This document shows positions 36,570 through 46,455 of a DNA stretch of 64,000 nt, in pieces (the stretch's first letter is position 1; every line of letters starts with the position of its first letter). The position numbers and the translations under genes were made by a program. Origin of the DNA: Paramoeba atlantica (Eukaryota; Discosea); assembly GCA_977017575.1 (NCBI GenBank), contig CDRNVI010000016.1, positions 372,001-436,000 of the forward strand. The letters are read 5' to 3'. Under the pieces are notes generated by a model. That model was not told the origin of the DNA. It saw nothing but the letters and a program-made list of their open reading frames with translations, and ran no database searches.

Positions 36570-37313
36570 ATGAATTACATGCGCTTGCACGGAGCGATTG
36601 CAAAAAAATGGACTTGCCCGCATTTTCAACGCGAACTGCGTAAGACGGTGTCTTCATCCGCATTCTCTGCCCACATGGTTGATAAAATAGGCAAAAGTCT
36701 GTCATGTACTGATCCAAACATTTGTCCTGTCTTGTCTCGCACGCATTCAACAGAGTCATTGTTGTATCAATGTGTTTGCGGAGTTCGATGTAAAACAGCT
36801 AGCCTTCTGAAGCACCATCTTCTTTTACGCCATGCTGTGACCCCTGCACGCCGTGCTGGGCTGGAAAACACAAAAGAAAAAAGAGAAACGAAATATGTAA
36901 ACGATGAGAAATTCAATTTAGGTGAAGTGCAAGACATGGAGAATATTCCGCGGGTAGGTAATATACGTCCCAGGGGGGCACAATTTTTGACGGGTATGCG
37001 TCTTGAACACATTGTTCTCATAGCTTGTCCGTACTGTAAAATGAAGTTCTCACATCGGAGTGTCTTGCAGCAGCATGTTATGGGGGTACACGTTCAAGAA
37101 CTAGAGCTAAAACACCGACAATTGTTGATCTACTCTAGCTCAAAATTTACTTTTCCAAAAACCGTTCATATCACCTATAACGAATCTGCTATAAATCATA
37201 GGGAAGGATGTCTGGCGTCTGATGCGCTATGTACTTATTCAAGACAAACCGCTGTCCGCCGCGTGCAGCCGTTGAATTCAAATGCAGATCAATTCGTTTT
37301 TACGGAAGTGTAG
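36570..37313 (+). CDS. C2H2 zinc-finger-like protein of unknown function
   Basis: The 247-residue protein has two C2H2-like modules. Residues about 66-89 are YQCVCGVRCKTASLLKHHLL followed by RH, and residues about 151-174 are IACPYCKMKFSHRSVLQQHV followed by GVH. The second is a textbook finger (C-x2-C-x12-H-x4-H). The first has an extra cysteine and a shifted spacing. A basic N-terminus and an undefined C-terminal third complete the protein. Binding target (DNA, RNA or protein) is unknown. It is the first intact host gene after the transposon-rich block. Confidence 0.65.
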   Translation: MNYMRLHGAIAKKWTCPHFQRELRKTVSSSAFSAHMVDKIGKSLSCTDPNICPVLSRTHSTESLLYQCVCGVRCKTASLLKHHLLLRHAVTPARRAGLENTKEKRETKYVNDEKFNLGEVQDMENIPRVGNIRPRGAQFLTGMRLEHIVLIACPYCKMKFSHRSVLQQHVMGVHVQELELKHRQLLIYSSSKFTFPKTVHITYNESAINHREGCLASDALCTYSRQTAVRRVQPLNSNADQFVFTEV

Positions 37314-37509
37314 TTCCCGCGAATGTTGAAAAACTGTATCATCGTAGTCAGGCTTCATGAGATATGTTGCGTTGCGCTAAGTTTGTTTCCATTTAACGAA
37401 GGTCGCTTTATTTCTACTACATTTTGTACTTTTGTACTGTGCTTTTCTACTATACTACTCGAGTGCGGTAAAAAAAGTAGCATTTTGTTTTCCATTCGAT
37501 TCTACTGTT

Positions 37510-37833
37510 ATGAACCTAGAGTTTGGCAGTCGAGAATGGCGGCGTTCAGTTTTGGCCGTCTATAAAGCCATATTAGCCACGCATCATTGCGTATTAACCA
37601 GTGAACAGAGGGCCTTGGGCGACAGCATGGTTCGTCGGGAATTCCGCTCTCATCGTGGAATTAATGACGAAACGCAATCTCGAGTTTTTCTGAAAAGCTG
37701 GATCGAGTATTTGAAACATCTTCAGAGTGCGAAGTCGCTTCCTCGAATCGACACCTCTCAATTCTCTGACACGCAATTGAGGCAAGTCCAAAAGTTGCGC
37801 AGACGAATAATAAAACCCATGGAGGAAAGCTGA
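37510..37833 (+). CDS. SDHAF3/ACN9-like succinate dehydrogenase assembly factor
   Basis: The 107-residue protein fits the LYR-family factor SDHAF3 (yeast SDH7/ACN9), which protects the iron-sulfur subunit of complex II during assembly in the mitochondrial matrix. The family pattern is seen as VYKAILATHHCVLTSEQRAL, then LGDSMVRREFRSHR and FLKSWIEYLKHL. The usual LYR triplet reads VYK here. The ATG at 37510 is used because the longer frame starts with a non-ATG codon and has no similarity upstream. It adds to the mitochondrial genes in the window. Confidence 0.75.
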   Translation: MNLEFGSREWRRSVLAVYKAILATHHCVLTSEQRALGDSMVRREFRSHRGINDETQSRVFLKSWIEYLKHLQSAKSLPRIDTSQFSDTQLRQVQKLRRRIIKPMEES

Positions 37834-38241
37834 CAATGTTTTACGGTACGCATAGAAGACACGTGAGAACAAAGAAATCTTAGTAAAGCGTGATCCTACA
37901 GAGTGGGAGTAGGACACTTCACAGAGTGACACTACGCAGAGAGTGGAAGTATGACACTACACAGTGAGAGTACACTATCCCCATTCTTAAATCTGGGGTA
38001 AACAGTAAAACACTGCTTTTCGAAGATGTGTCTCACTATGAAGATGTGTATAATTACTGTAATGTAATGCCGAAGTGCATCGAAGAGTAAGTCGCCTTCC
38101 GGGGATCCTCTGGCAATGAAATTACTCCAGCGACAGATTACGCGTCTACTCATCATTTGACTTTGTGCCGCATGATGAGAACTCATTTTACATATGAGAA
38201 CCATAGCTGTAAAATTGTTAATAATTTTTTCGTTTAACAAT
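37834..38241. other. Intergenic region with degenerate repeats
   Basis: No gene. Near 37895-37970 there are irregular repeats of AGTG-GACACTACACAGAG type. A 20-mer at 38172-38191 is repeated exactly at 39761-39780. Confidence 0.5.
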
Positions 38242-39780
38242 TAAACCCCCGCTCACGAATAAGTGACCCCCCCTTATTTTTAGCACATGGGGGCGTGGGT
38301 GGGTTATCATACCACTGTTTCGTTCAAAATTTCGAGACCTGCACGTTCCCGCTGTTTTTAGCTCATTTTAAAATTTTAAAATTTAGTCAAAAAAAATAAT
38401 TGGCTTTTCAACTTTTTTTTCCAAAAAGTGACCAAATCACCATATCGGCTTCCAAAAGGGGCGCTTACGGATAGTGGTAAGGTTCTTTTGAAGATGAGAC
38501 ATGGAGAAGGTGTTCCGATAAAACAATTATCCCGTGATCTTAACGTCTCTAGAAGGATAATCAAAAAATATCTGAACGAAAAAAAATCTAGCGGGGAATA
38601 CACTTTGAGTCCTGTGGGTGGAGGTATTTGGTTATTCTACCAAATGACACATCTATTACAAGCAAGACGTACATAGAAACATCAAAACAGGTAGATTTCC
38701 CCCCTAATAGTGTATTTCAACAGGATGGGGCAACGGCACATACTGCCCGTGCCTCCAAAGAGTACATTGAGAATCGAATGAGTGATGTTCTAAGAAACTG
38801 GCCCCCCAACTCGCCCGACCTTTCCCCCATAAAAAACGTCTGGTCTATGGTCCAAGAGGCGGTAGACGAACAAACGCCATCGGACAAGCCTTCACTTATC
38901 CGATGTGTACGTAAAGTATGGTCTTCTTTAACTCAAAAAGTGATCGACAAAACAGTATTGAGTTTTGATTCTCGACTTAAGGAGTGTATAAGATTGAAGG
39001 ACGAAAATGTGAAAAAATGATAATTTTTCTCTAAATTGTGCGTATTCGTTTCTTTTTGTCTCATTTCTTCACGCGCAAAGTCCTTGTGTTGAGATCTTCA
39101 AAATGCAACAAAAATCAGCTCAAACGGACATTTGTACGAAAAAAAAGAAGGGGGTCACTTTTGTGAGCGGGGGTTTATTATTATTAAAAAATTATTAATA
39201 ATTATTAATAAGGTCTTAGTAGGCAGATAGGACATAAAAATACCAACGTCAGAATATTTTATTCCCTCATATTTTTCTTTCTAATTCCGCTTCTTGCCAA
39301 GGAAGAATCCTGGGGGGGATCAACTCAGAAAACTTTGGTTCTTAAGATCTTAGAAATCACGTTTTTTGACTATGTATGATGATGTTTTTTGGCTAATGTA
39401 TCCTAAAAAAATAGATAATAAACGTCTAGTTTTAAAAATGAGAATGCGGCTCTGAATGATCCTGTCAACATGCAACTCCATTTAAGCTTGGCAGTATATA
39501 CATGAAGACTTCATGGATGTCCATGAAGACCTACATACAGTAGTATGTAGGTCTAACCAAACTTTCAGAATCTTTTAATGTCTCTTACATGAAGTACGTG
39601 CAACGTGCTTCCACTTTATTTGATCTTGTCTGATCTCACCGATGGTATTAACGCGGACCAAAAACCTAAAATGCAAAAATATTAATAATTATTATTAATT
39701 GACTCTTTCTTTTAGTAATAATTATTAATAATTGTTATTAAAAAAATTATTAATACAGCAATGATGAGAACTCATTTTAC
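38172..39780. repeat. Exact 20-bp direct repeat bracketing ~1.57 kb
   Basis: ATGATGAGAACTCATTTTAC occurs at 38172-38191 and 39761-39780 in the same orientation. The stretch between holds the Tc1-like element in AT-rich DNA. It could be a long target-site duplication or the trace of a local duplication. Confidence 0.8.
38242..39177 (+). mobile_element. Tc1-like transposon, internally deleted
   Basis: Terminal inverted repeats TAAACCCCCGCTCAC (38242-38256) and GTGAGCGGGGGTTTA (39163-39177) begin and end with the TA target duplication, placing the element at 38244-39175. An inner GTGACCCCC repeat continues each end. The transposase is in two pieces: an N-terminal helix-turn-helix (38428-38676, with IKQLSRDLNVSRRIIKKYL) and the C-terminal catalytic half (38628-39020, with VFQQDGATAHT and WPPNSPDLSPIKNVW). 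They are in different frames and the first catalytic Asp region is missing. The third catalytic residue, Glu in Tc1 relatives (PIENLW), is Lys here. The element is inactive. A truncated, inverted relative is at 29130-29483. Confidence 0.85.
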
Positions 39781-39965
39781 CAGAAATCTAATTTTCGCTT
39801 CATCTGAAGATACAAGATGTAACTTACCAAAAGGTCAAGAAGCTTTTCCATCGCTACTTTTCCATCGTCATTTCCATCGCTACTTTTCCATCGTACACCG
39901 TATTCTTTGTGATATCATAAGGCTTTCTTTTTGCATTTTTTTGATTAGCTTTGCTAATTTCGGTA
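39178..39965. other. AT-rich 5' flank of the DnaJ gene
   Basis: No gene seen up to the chosen DnaJ start. TTAATAATTATTAATAA-type repeats occur at 39181-39212 and 39679-39756, and CTTTTCCATCG(C/T) is repeated at 39844-39895. The frame is open from an ATG at 39761 but that part overlaps the direct repeat and looks like leader. Confidence 0.5.
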
Positions 39966-40909
39966 TGCTTGGACGAGTTTTGCATTTGAGGCACCCTTTG
40001 TTGGACAAAGGAATACGCAGAATGAATCCTACGTACCGTTCACATGCACCTTGCTTTTTCAAATTTTCAGTGAGGCAAAAAGCGACGTCCACGCGAGATT
40101 ATTACTCAACTTTAGGCGTTCGAAGGGAAGCGAATCTTGAGGAGATCAAAAAAGCCTATCGAAAACTGGCTTTGAAGCACCACCCTGATGCGAACCCAGA
40201 AAACAGAAAACAGTCTGAAGAAATTTTTAAGAGCGTGAGTCAAGCTTATCACGTACTTTCAGATCCTACGCAGAGAAAGCAATACGACCTGTCGCTTAAC
40301 ATAAATACAAGTAAGAGCACTGCCCGAAGCGCAAGTACACCACCTCGCGAACACTCGTCTTATTCATATGAAGCGGCCTCTCCAGAAGATGTTTTTCGCT
40401 CAGTTTTCGGAACTAGCGATTTCGCCCATGTGTTCGACGAAATGAATAAAACCATCTATGGACAAGAGCCATTTCTTTCGACAAAGCACCCTTTTCGACA
40501 ACAGTCGCCGTTTCATGACATACCCCAAGAGGAACTAGATGAATTACGGGGTATGTGGCGCACCAAAACTGGGCACTACGTTGCCCCTGATGGAACAAAT
40601 GTGTATTATCGGAGAAGTGTTTTTCATGGCCACGATAATTATCCTTCTGCCCATCGCACCTCAACAAGTGATGCCACAAGAAAGAAAACCTCAAATCGTT
40701 CATCATCGAACGATAGCGCCGCCTATGCCAACCAAAAACCGGAACTGGATACATTTCCCTATAAACTCGATTACGCCAGATATTTTTTGCGTGCCCGACA
40801 ATTCATAGGAATTACATTTGGAACAGTAATTTTACTAAAGCTTTTGGGGCCACTTTCCAAGGTTCTTCTGTTACTTAGCTTGCTGTTTATAGTTTCAAAT
40901 TTATGGTAG
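39966..40909 (+). CDS. DnaJ (HSP40) domain membrane protein, probably mitochondrial
   Basis: A J domain begins about 37 residues after the chosen Met: [20 protein letters not shown], the invariant HPD (KHHPDANP) and [15 protein letters not shown] domains stimulate the ATPase of Hsp70 partners. There is no Gly/Phe or zinc region, so it is class C. The N-terminus from the Met at 39966 ([20 protein letters not shown]) is basic and amphipathic, like a mitochondrial presequence. The C-terminal 45 residues contain a hydrophobic double segment ([20 protein letters not shown], then [15 protein letters not shown]), one or two membrane helices. An upstream in-frame ATG at 39761 is possible but lies in repeat sequence. 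Confidence 0.8.
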
Positions 40910-41098
40910 GTATTTACATGTGTTGCAATAACGCACACTGCTTCGTGGGGATGGTAGTTATACAACTGTTCCAGTAACACTATTTCTTACTCCTTGCAAG
41001 AAATACATCTTTAATTATTTTAGCTATTCGAACAGCATGGTGTTCTACACCGTTTTTACTTCGTCTTCTAGAATCCTTTTGTAAATTAATTTATTTAA

Positions 41099-43021
41099 AT
41101 GTCCCTTTGTAGCTCTGCGTCGTCATTGTTCGAATATTACACCAAGGAGCAGCCCATATTTGCTGACGACGTGGATTCTAATAATTTCTTGCGATGCGTT
41201 CAACTGCCACTTCCCACTACCTTTTGGATTAACGAGATGGACGCGAAAGCTTCCCTTGTTAATGACTTAATAAAAGAATTTCACTCTTTCATCAAGCCAT
41301 TGGAGTGGTACCCCAACCCGAAAAAAGCGTGGAGAGTAGCTGCTTCGCGCTCAGAGTTGAAGGAAGATCCTCTTCTTCGGGAATTACACAAAAGACTCGT
41401 CTTATTTAGTACGTTAGGAGTGATATATCGGCAAGAGGAAGTCAGTATGATACCCGTAGTTCTGTTAAATGTAGAGGGAGGTGAGAAGTGTTTAGACATG
41501 TGTGCTTCTCCGGGGTCGAAAACAGCTCAAATACTGCACATGATGTGGGAGAGGACACAAAATGCGCAGCAATCCAACTTATCAATGAATTACCATTCTT
41601 CGGGACTCGTCATCGCTAATGATAATGATCCGCGCAGGGCGAACATGCTCATACACAGGTTGAAGAGACTCCATTGTATGTATCCCTATACTGTGTTTAC
41701 GACCCATGACGCAAGACGTTTTCCTCATTTTGACTCTGAACTGAGGTTCGATAAAGTTTTATGCGATGTCCCTTGTTCAGGTGATGGTACTCTTCGAAAG
41801 AACACGATTATATTCAAGCAATGGTCCAAATCTCGAGCATACATATTGAATCCGACTCAATTTAAAATTGCTGTTCGCGGCGCACATCTGATGAAAGTGG
41901 GGGGACGTCTCGTGTACAGTACTTGTTCCTTGAATCCAATAGAAAATGAGGCAGTAGTTTATCATTTGCTTCTACACGCCAAAGGAGCGTTGGAGCTTGT
42001 AGAAATGAGGCATCTGCTCTCCAATTTTCGTACAAGAACTGGATTAACTAGGTGGAGCCTACACGCTGAACAGCAGGAAGTAACAGCAGTACGTTTAAGT
42101 GATCTTCCGAACAAGGAAACTGGGACGGGTCAAGGTGGGAAAACAAGTCGTAAGCCGGTACAATATTCTATTCCAAAAACTGCTTATCCTCCTACCGATG
42201 ATAATGATACCGCTCGCCAGCTACATAAGTGTATACGTGTAGCTCCACACGATCAAGACACTGGTGGCTTCTTTATTGCTGTGCTACACAAACTCTGTGA
42301 ACTTCCGGAAACCCCTACTGGGGGTGCAAATGGCGATGTTGAAACCCCACTGCGATCTTATGAGTCGCCTTATTACACTGCGCCACCGTCAACAACAACG
42401 TCTTTGAGAGAATTTCATGGGCTCAACCTCAATAAAGAGAACAACTGGACTTTCGAAAACTTGTTTTTCCGACATCGTGATGCAGAAAGCGCCTCGGATC
42501 GCAACTCTCAAGAAGGAAATACCATTTATCTTGCTAGCAAGCAAGTCAGTAAATTATTAGCGTGTTCCAACATCCCGTATAATATAGTTAACGCTGGCTT
42601 ACGATTGTTTGTGAGGGACAGACAACAAGGTGTAGTTTGTGTGTGGCGACCTTGTAATGAAGGCGCAACGATCATCTATTCCGCGCTTTCGGAGATAACG
42701 AACAATCGTGTGCTTTCACTGTCTTATCTAGAAGGGGACGAAATTCTGAAATTGACGAATAAAACGATTGCAACGAAGGATATTCGTAACCAAGATCTGA
42801 GGCAGAAGGTATGGTCCCTTTCTCCAGGGGGGTTGATCCTGTTAATAGAATCAAAGTTCCGGAATAGGCATCCTATTATTGTTGCAGGGTTGCGTTTGGC
42901 AGGAAGTCTACAAATCTGTGCGGAAAGCGCTGAGATTCCGCTCTTGTTGCTTCAATTGGGCGAAACAACACAGAATGAGAAGACAATTCTTAGTGATGGA
43001 TTGAAACAGTTAAGTTTATGA
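41099..43021 (+). CDS. tRNA (cytosine-5) methyltransferase, NSUN2/TRM4 family
   Basis: The 640-residue protein is an m5C RNA methyltransferase of the NOL1/NOP2/Sun family. S-adenosylmethionine-binding CLDMCASPGSKTAQIL is at about residues 134-149, followed by VLCDVPCSGDG with release cysteine C226 and YSTCSLNPIENE with nucleophile C276. The order of blocks, the YPNPKKAWR sequence near the start and a long C-terminal extension match TRM4/NSUN2, which modifies C34, C48-C50 of tRNAs, rather than the shorter NSUN4/5. The ATG at 41099 is the only plausible start. Together with TRM1 and fibrillarin it gives the window three RNA methyltransferases. Confidence 0.92.
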   Translation: MSLCSSASSLFEYYTKEQPIFADDVDSNNFLRCVQLPLPTTFWINEMDAKASLVNDLIKEFHSFIKPLEWYPNPKKAWRVAASRSELKEDPLLRELHKRLVLFSTLGVIYRQEEVSMIPVVLLNVEGGEKCLDMCASPGSKTAQILHMMWERTQNAQQSNLSMNYHSSGLVIANDNDPRRANMLIHRLKRLHCMYPYTVFTTHDARRFPHFDSELRFDKVLCDVPCSGDGTLRKNTIIFKQWSKSRAYILNPTQFKIAVRGAHLMKVGGRLVYSTCSLNPIENEAVVYHLLLHAKGALELVEMRHLLSNFRTRTGLTRWSLHAEQQEVTAVRLSDLPNKETGTGQGGKTSRKPVQYSIPKTAYPPTDDNDTARQLHKCIRVAPHDQDTGGFFIAVLHKLCELPETPTGGANGDVETPLRSYESPYYTAPPSTTTSLREFHGLNLNKENNWTFENLFFRHRDAESASDRNSQEGNTIYLASKQVSKLLACSNIPYNIVNAGLRLFVRDRQQGVVCVWRPCNEGATIIYSALSEITNNRVLSLSYLEGDEILKLTNKTIATKDIRNQDLRQKVWSLSPGGLILLIESKFRNRHPIIVAGLRLAGSLQICAESAEIPLLLLQLGETTQNEKTILSDGLKQLSL

Positions 43022-43238
43022 TTATTAGACTGCGAAAAAATGAGCCGCATCGCATTCACTCTATAGAAAATACAAAGCACGATATACATGTATGATGTCT
43101 TTGACATTCGAGGAACTACTGTGCATCAAGATGGCGGAAAGAGTAAAAACTTAAGATATTTGTATATTGCAGAACTTATATATACTTATATATACTCCTT
43201 TTTATTCTTTTGTTGTCTTTACCTTCTTTTCGGTTTCA

Positions 43239-43724
43239 ATGGTCAAGTGCACTAAAGTTCGCAAGTCGTTGCAACCAGGGACGGTATGTATTGTTCTCGC
43301 CGGTCCATACAGGGGGAGGCGCGTCGTAAATTTGGGTCCTGTGGGTACTCAAGGCCTGATTGCTGTTACCGGACCCTTTAAGCTTAACGGTGTACCCTTG
43401 CGGCGTGTTGATCCGGCTTACGTAATTGCTACATCCACAAAAGTCGATATCTCAAACGTGGACTGTACCGAAGTGGAAAATAAACTTTTTGGGAAGGCGA
43501 AAAAGGCTATGCGAAAGCGGTCCGAGAAGCAGTTTCTGAAGATGAAGGAGTCAACAAAAGTGGCGGATGAAATGAAAGCCATGTTTGATGTGCGCAAGAA
43601 GCTTCAAATAAAGATTGATGAAAGTATTCTTAAGAATTTGTCGAAGACTCCGAGTATGGCCAAATATATTGCATCACGTTTCACTCTTCGGCGAAATGAA
43701 GCTCCGCACAAGATGAAGTTTTAA
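43239..43724 (+). CDS. 60S ribosomal protein eL6
   Basis: The 161-residue protein shows the eL6 core: LQPGTVCIVLAGPYRGRRVV, VTGPFKLNGVPLRRVDPAYV and ATSTKVDISNVD, and the typical end TLRRNEAPHKMKF. eL6 sits on the solvent side of the large subunit. The N-terminus is short (MVKCTKVRKS), without the long basic arm of animal eL6. The ATG at 43239 is used; the longer frame from 43167 has a hydrophobic leader with no similarity. A TATATTGCAG acceptor-like site lies 65 bases upstream. Confidence 0.93.
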   Translation: MVKCTKVRKSLQPGTVCIVLAGPYRGRRVVNLGPVGTQGLIAVTGPFKLNGVPLRRVDPAYVIATSTKVDISNVDCTEVENKLFGKAKKAMRKRSEKQFLKMKESTKVADEMKAMFDVRKKLQIKIDESILKNLSKTPSMAKYIASRFTLRRNEAPHKMKF

Positions 43725-43946
43725 GAGAAAGTTGTAGGTTGGGCATGACAGTAAGCAATAAAGCCATTAATCAGTGTAATTAGATTCCTTAAGATTAGCT
43801 AAGAAATACATGCTTCTGACATAATTCTGAATTAAAAAAAACAAGCACAACTTTAATTCGCGAGAAAATCAACTCATGAGCGAAAATAATTTTGTTTCTA
43901 CTACTGATAATCATATGTATATTCAATACTAATAATTTTACTCAGC
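43725..43946. other. Spacer between eL6 and kinesin-13
   Basis: Short AT-rich spacer, no gene seen. The frames that continue upstream of the kinesin ATG are unremarkable. Confidence 0.4.
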
Positions 43947-46046
43947 ATGGGTACTCTTGTTTCGAACGTCGACCTCGGGAGAACAGATGCAGCTGGGCCG
44001 ATGTGTTGCACTGCAAGTTGTGCTCCAGGGCCAATGCATTCCCTGAAAACTACGGATCGACACCATGTTGGTATGTCACACTCCTCACGTTCCCAGGGTC
44101 GTCTCACGGCTCACATAAGCTCCACAGGTTTTACCAGTGTTGAGACGTACTCTTCCAGCGCACAGGCCGAGAGACCCCTTATCGAAACAGAAGGCCTATC
44201 TTCACGAAGTTCTGTAGATCACACCTCCACGAGTGAGACAGAGGAAATCTCGAGTAGTTCTAAATCGCGAATTCGAGTGGTGATTCGTAAACGCCCAATC
44301 AACGCCATGGACCGGCGCTCTGCGGAGAACGTAGAGGACGTCGTGCGGTGCGACAACCAAAGAACAGTTCAGGTCGCGGAGCCCCGCCAGAAGGTGGATT
44401 TAACAAAATACACGAGCCTGCACACCTTTCGGTTTGATGAAGCTTTGTCTGAGGAAACGTCCAACGCAGAGGTGTACCATCGTTGCGTGCGACACCTCGT
44501 GGAGACCGTATTTGAGGGCGGAACGGCCACCTGTTTTGCGTATGGACAAACAGGTAGTGGAAAAACGCACACAATGATTGGGGCAGCCAACAGTCCAGGA
44601 ATGTACTACTTAGCGTGTAGAGACCTCTTTGGCCGTCTTGTTGATAACATGTTTATTACGGCTTCCTTTTATGAAATCTACTCTGGAAAACTGTTTGATC
44701 TGTTGGGCGATCGAAAACCTCTTCGTTGCTTGGAGGATTCGAAGCAGAATGTGAATATTTGTGGACTTACGGAACATCGCATCCCTGATGCCGAAGAACT
44801 GATGCGTGTTATGGTGGTAGGAGAGGGAAACCGTTCGCAAGGTTCGACGGGAGCGAACGACACCAGTAGTCGCTCGCACGCTATCTTGGTCGTAAAGGTG
44901 CGCAGAGATGACCACTCTGTGTTAGGAAAGTTTTCCTTCATTGATCTCGCCGGCTCCGAGAGAGGAGCTGATACAATGCATTCAGAAAGGACCACTCGAT
45001 TGGAAGGAGCACAAATCAACAAATCGCTACTTGCATTAAAGGAATGCATAAGATCGCTCGACCTGGGGCACCGTCATGTACCATTTCGCGGATCTAAGCT
45101 TACTGAGGTGCTTCGGGACAGTTTTATAGGAAATGCCCGCACGGTGATGATAGGCAACGTTTCTCCTGCCTCAACGAGTTGCGAACACACACTGAATACA
45201 CTACGCTACGCGGACCGTGTGAAAGAACTTAGGCACGGGACGCGGGGATCTCCTGCTTGTGAAGCCATGCTGGGACCTACTCCGACAGAGAGTGTGGCAG
45301 TTCTGGAGCCGAAGCGTCCGCCACGAGCATTCTCCGCCTTTTCAGCTGTTAGTCAGAGTCGAACAGTGCAGCAAACCTCAACGAGCACCGTGACGCAAGG
45401 AAGAAAGTCATATTTTGCTGGAAGAACGAAAGTTACACGTCCTGTGGGACTAACAGAACCGTATGTAGCACAAGACAAGGGGCGTCGGTCTAAAAGTGCC
45501 ACCCTGTTAGGCCGGCTGACTAGTAGCGAGCGAAATAGGGATGCATCAATGCCAAGGGACCCACACAGCCATGAAACTAAATCGGACATGGGCTATTTAT
45601 CGGAGCACTCAAGTTACGCTTCGAGTACGACTCCTTTGGAAGAGGCGCTGGATACTGAGGGTTTGTGTGATATGGATGTCGAGTCCTATTTAGAAAGTTC
45701 CGAGTCTCACAGAAGCGGAACCTTTGCGGGAGACTCTAAGGATTATACTGATGAACATGATAACATAGTGTCAAAAATTCTTACTTTAGAAGAAGATCTC
45801 ACATTGTGTCATCGTATGGAAATGGAACAGACACTTGAATCAATGCGTAAGGAAGGTACCCAGCTACAAAACTTTGACAATGGATTGGATACCGATGTAT
45901 GCGGTTTGCTGGCACAGTTGGAAGAATCCGTTCTAGCAAGGCGAAAATTGTGTGACAGGCAGTTAGAAAGGTTATCAACATTGCGCGATCTAGTTCAGCA
46001 AGAGGAAAGAATTGCCCGCCACATGGCGCAACACTCAATAAAATAG
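43947..46046 (+). CDS. Kinesin-13 (MCAK/KIF2-type) microtubule depolymerase
   Basis: The 699-residue protein has an internal motor domain at about residues 108-440. It starts with [12 protein letters not shown] and contains the kinesin-13 signature [17 protein letters not shown]. The P-loop GQTGSGKT is at 200-207, switch I NDTSSRSH at 304-311 and switch [10 protein letters not shown] at 333-340. Kinesin-13s do not walk but remove tubulin from microtubule ends, acting in spindles and flagella; euglenozoans have several. About 107 Ser/Thr-rich residues precede the motor and a long tail follows, with a likely coiled coil in the last 100 residues ([20 protein letters not shown]). It is the only motor protein in the window. 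Confidence 0.92.
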   Translation: MGTLVSNVDLGRTDAAGPMCCTASCAPGPMHSLKTTDRHHVGMSHSSRSQGRLTAHISSTGFTSVETYSSSAQAERPLIETEGLSSRSSVDHTSTSETEEISSSSKSRIRVVIRKRPINAMDRRSAENVEDVVRCDNQRTVQVAEPRQKVDLTKYTSLHTFRFDEALSEETSNAEVYHRCVRHLVETVFEGGTATCFAYGQTGSGKTHTMIGAANSPGMYYLACRDLFGRLVDNMFITASFYEIYSGKLFDLLGDRKPLRCLEDSKQNVNICGLTEHRIPDAEELMRVMVVGEGNRSQGSTGANDTSSRSHAILVVKVRRDDHSVLGKFSFIDLAGSERGADTMHSERTTRLEGAQINKSLLALKECIRSLDLGHRHVPFRGSKLTEVLRDSFIGNARTVMIGNVSPASTSCEHTLNTLRYADRVKELRHGTRGSPACEAMLGPTPTESVAVLEPKRPPRAFSAFSAVSQSRTVQQTSTSTVTQGRKSYFAGRTKVTRPVGLTEPYVAQDKGRRSKSATLLGRLTSSERNRDASMPRDPHSHETKSDMGYLSEHSSYASSTTPLEEALDTEGLCDMDVESYLESSESHRSGTFAGDSKDYTDEHDNIVSKILTLEEDLTLCHRMEMEQTLESMRKEGTQLQNFDNGLDTDVCGLLAQLEESVLARRKLCDRQLERLSTLRDLVQQEERIARHMAQHSIK

Positions 46047-46455
46047 AAGTCATTAATGTACGAGGAAATGTTGCATCAATGTCAAGGTGGTAAATAGAAT
46101 GACGTATAAGACAATATCGCACACAAGATGTAGCTTCACCGACACAACGATTTGCAAACAATCTAAGAAAATTCACGCACAAAGTTTGTAGCAATTCATC
46201 ACGCCGAGGATTAGTAAAGTGCCAGAATTTTTATCCAGAGTGTATTCAAAGTGAGTGTTGCATTCCAAGTCAGCAAAAGAGTTGTGTTTTTCGGTGTTAT
46301 GCTTTCATGTAATTACTAATTCTGAATATAAGGAATCGGAGAAAGGTACTAGTTGTACTATTTGGTACTTAATCTAAGAACCGATTGACTATTTCTGTAC
46401 TTATGGAGTGGAACAGTTAAATGCACTTCTCTTCCTCACTTACCGACTCGACAAA
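46047..46455. other. Intergenic region, no gene seen
   Basis: AT-rich spacer of about 400 bases. A C/T-rich run (TTCTCTTCCTCACTTACC) lies just before the next ATG. Confidence 0.4.

Noticed and set aside
39761-39965. Upstream start of the DnaJ frame
   Set aside because: The extension overlaps a direct repeat and CTTTTCCATCG repeats; the Met at 39966 begins a credible targeting sequence.
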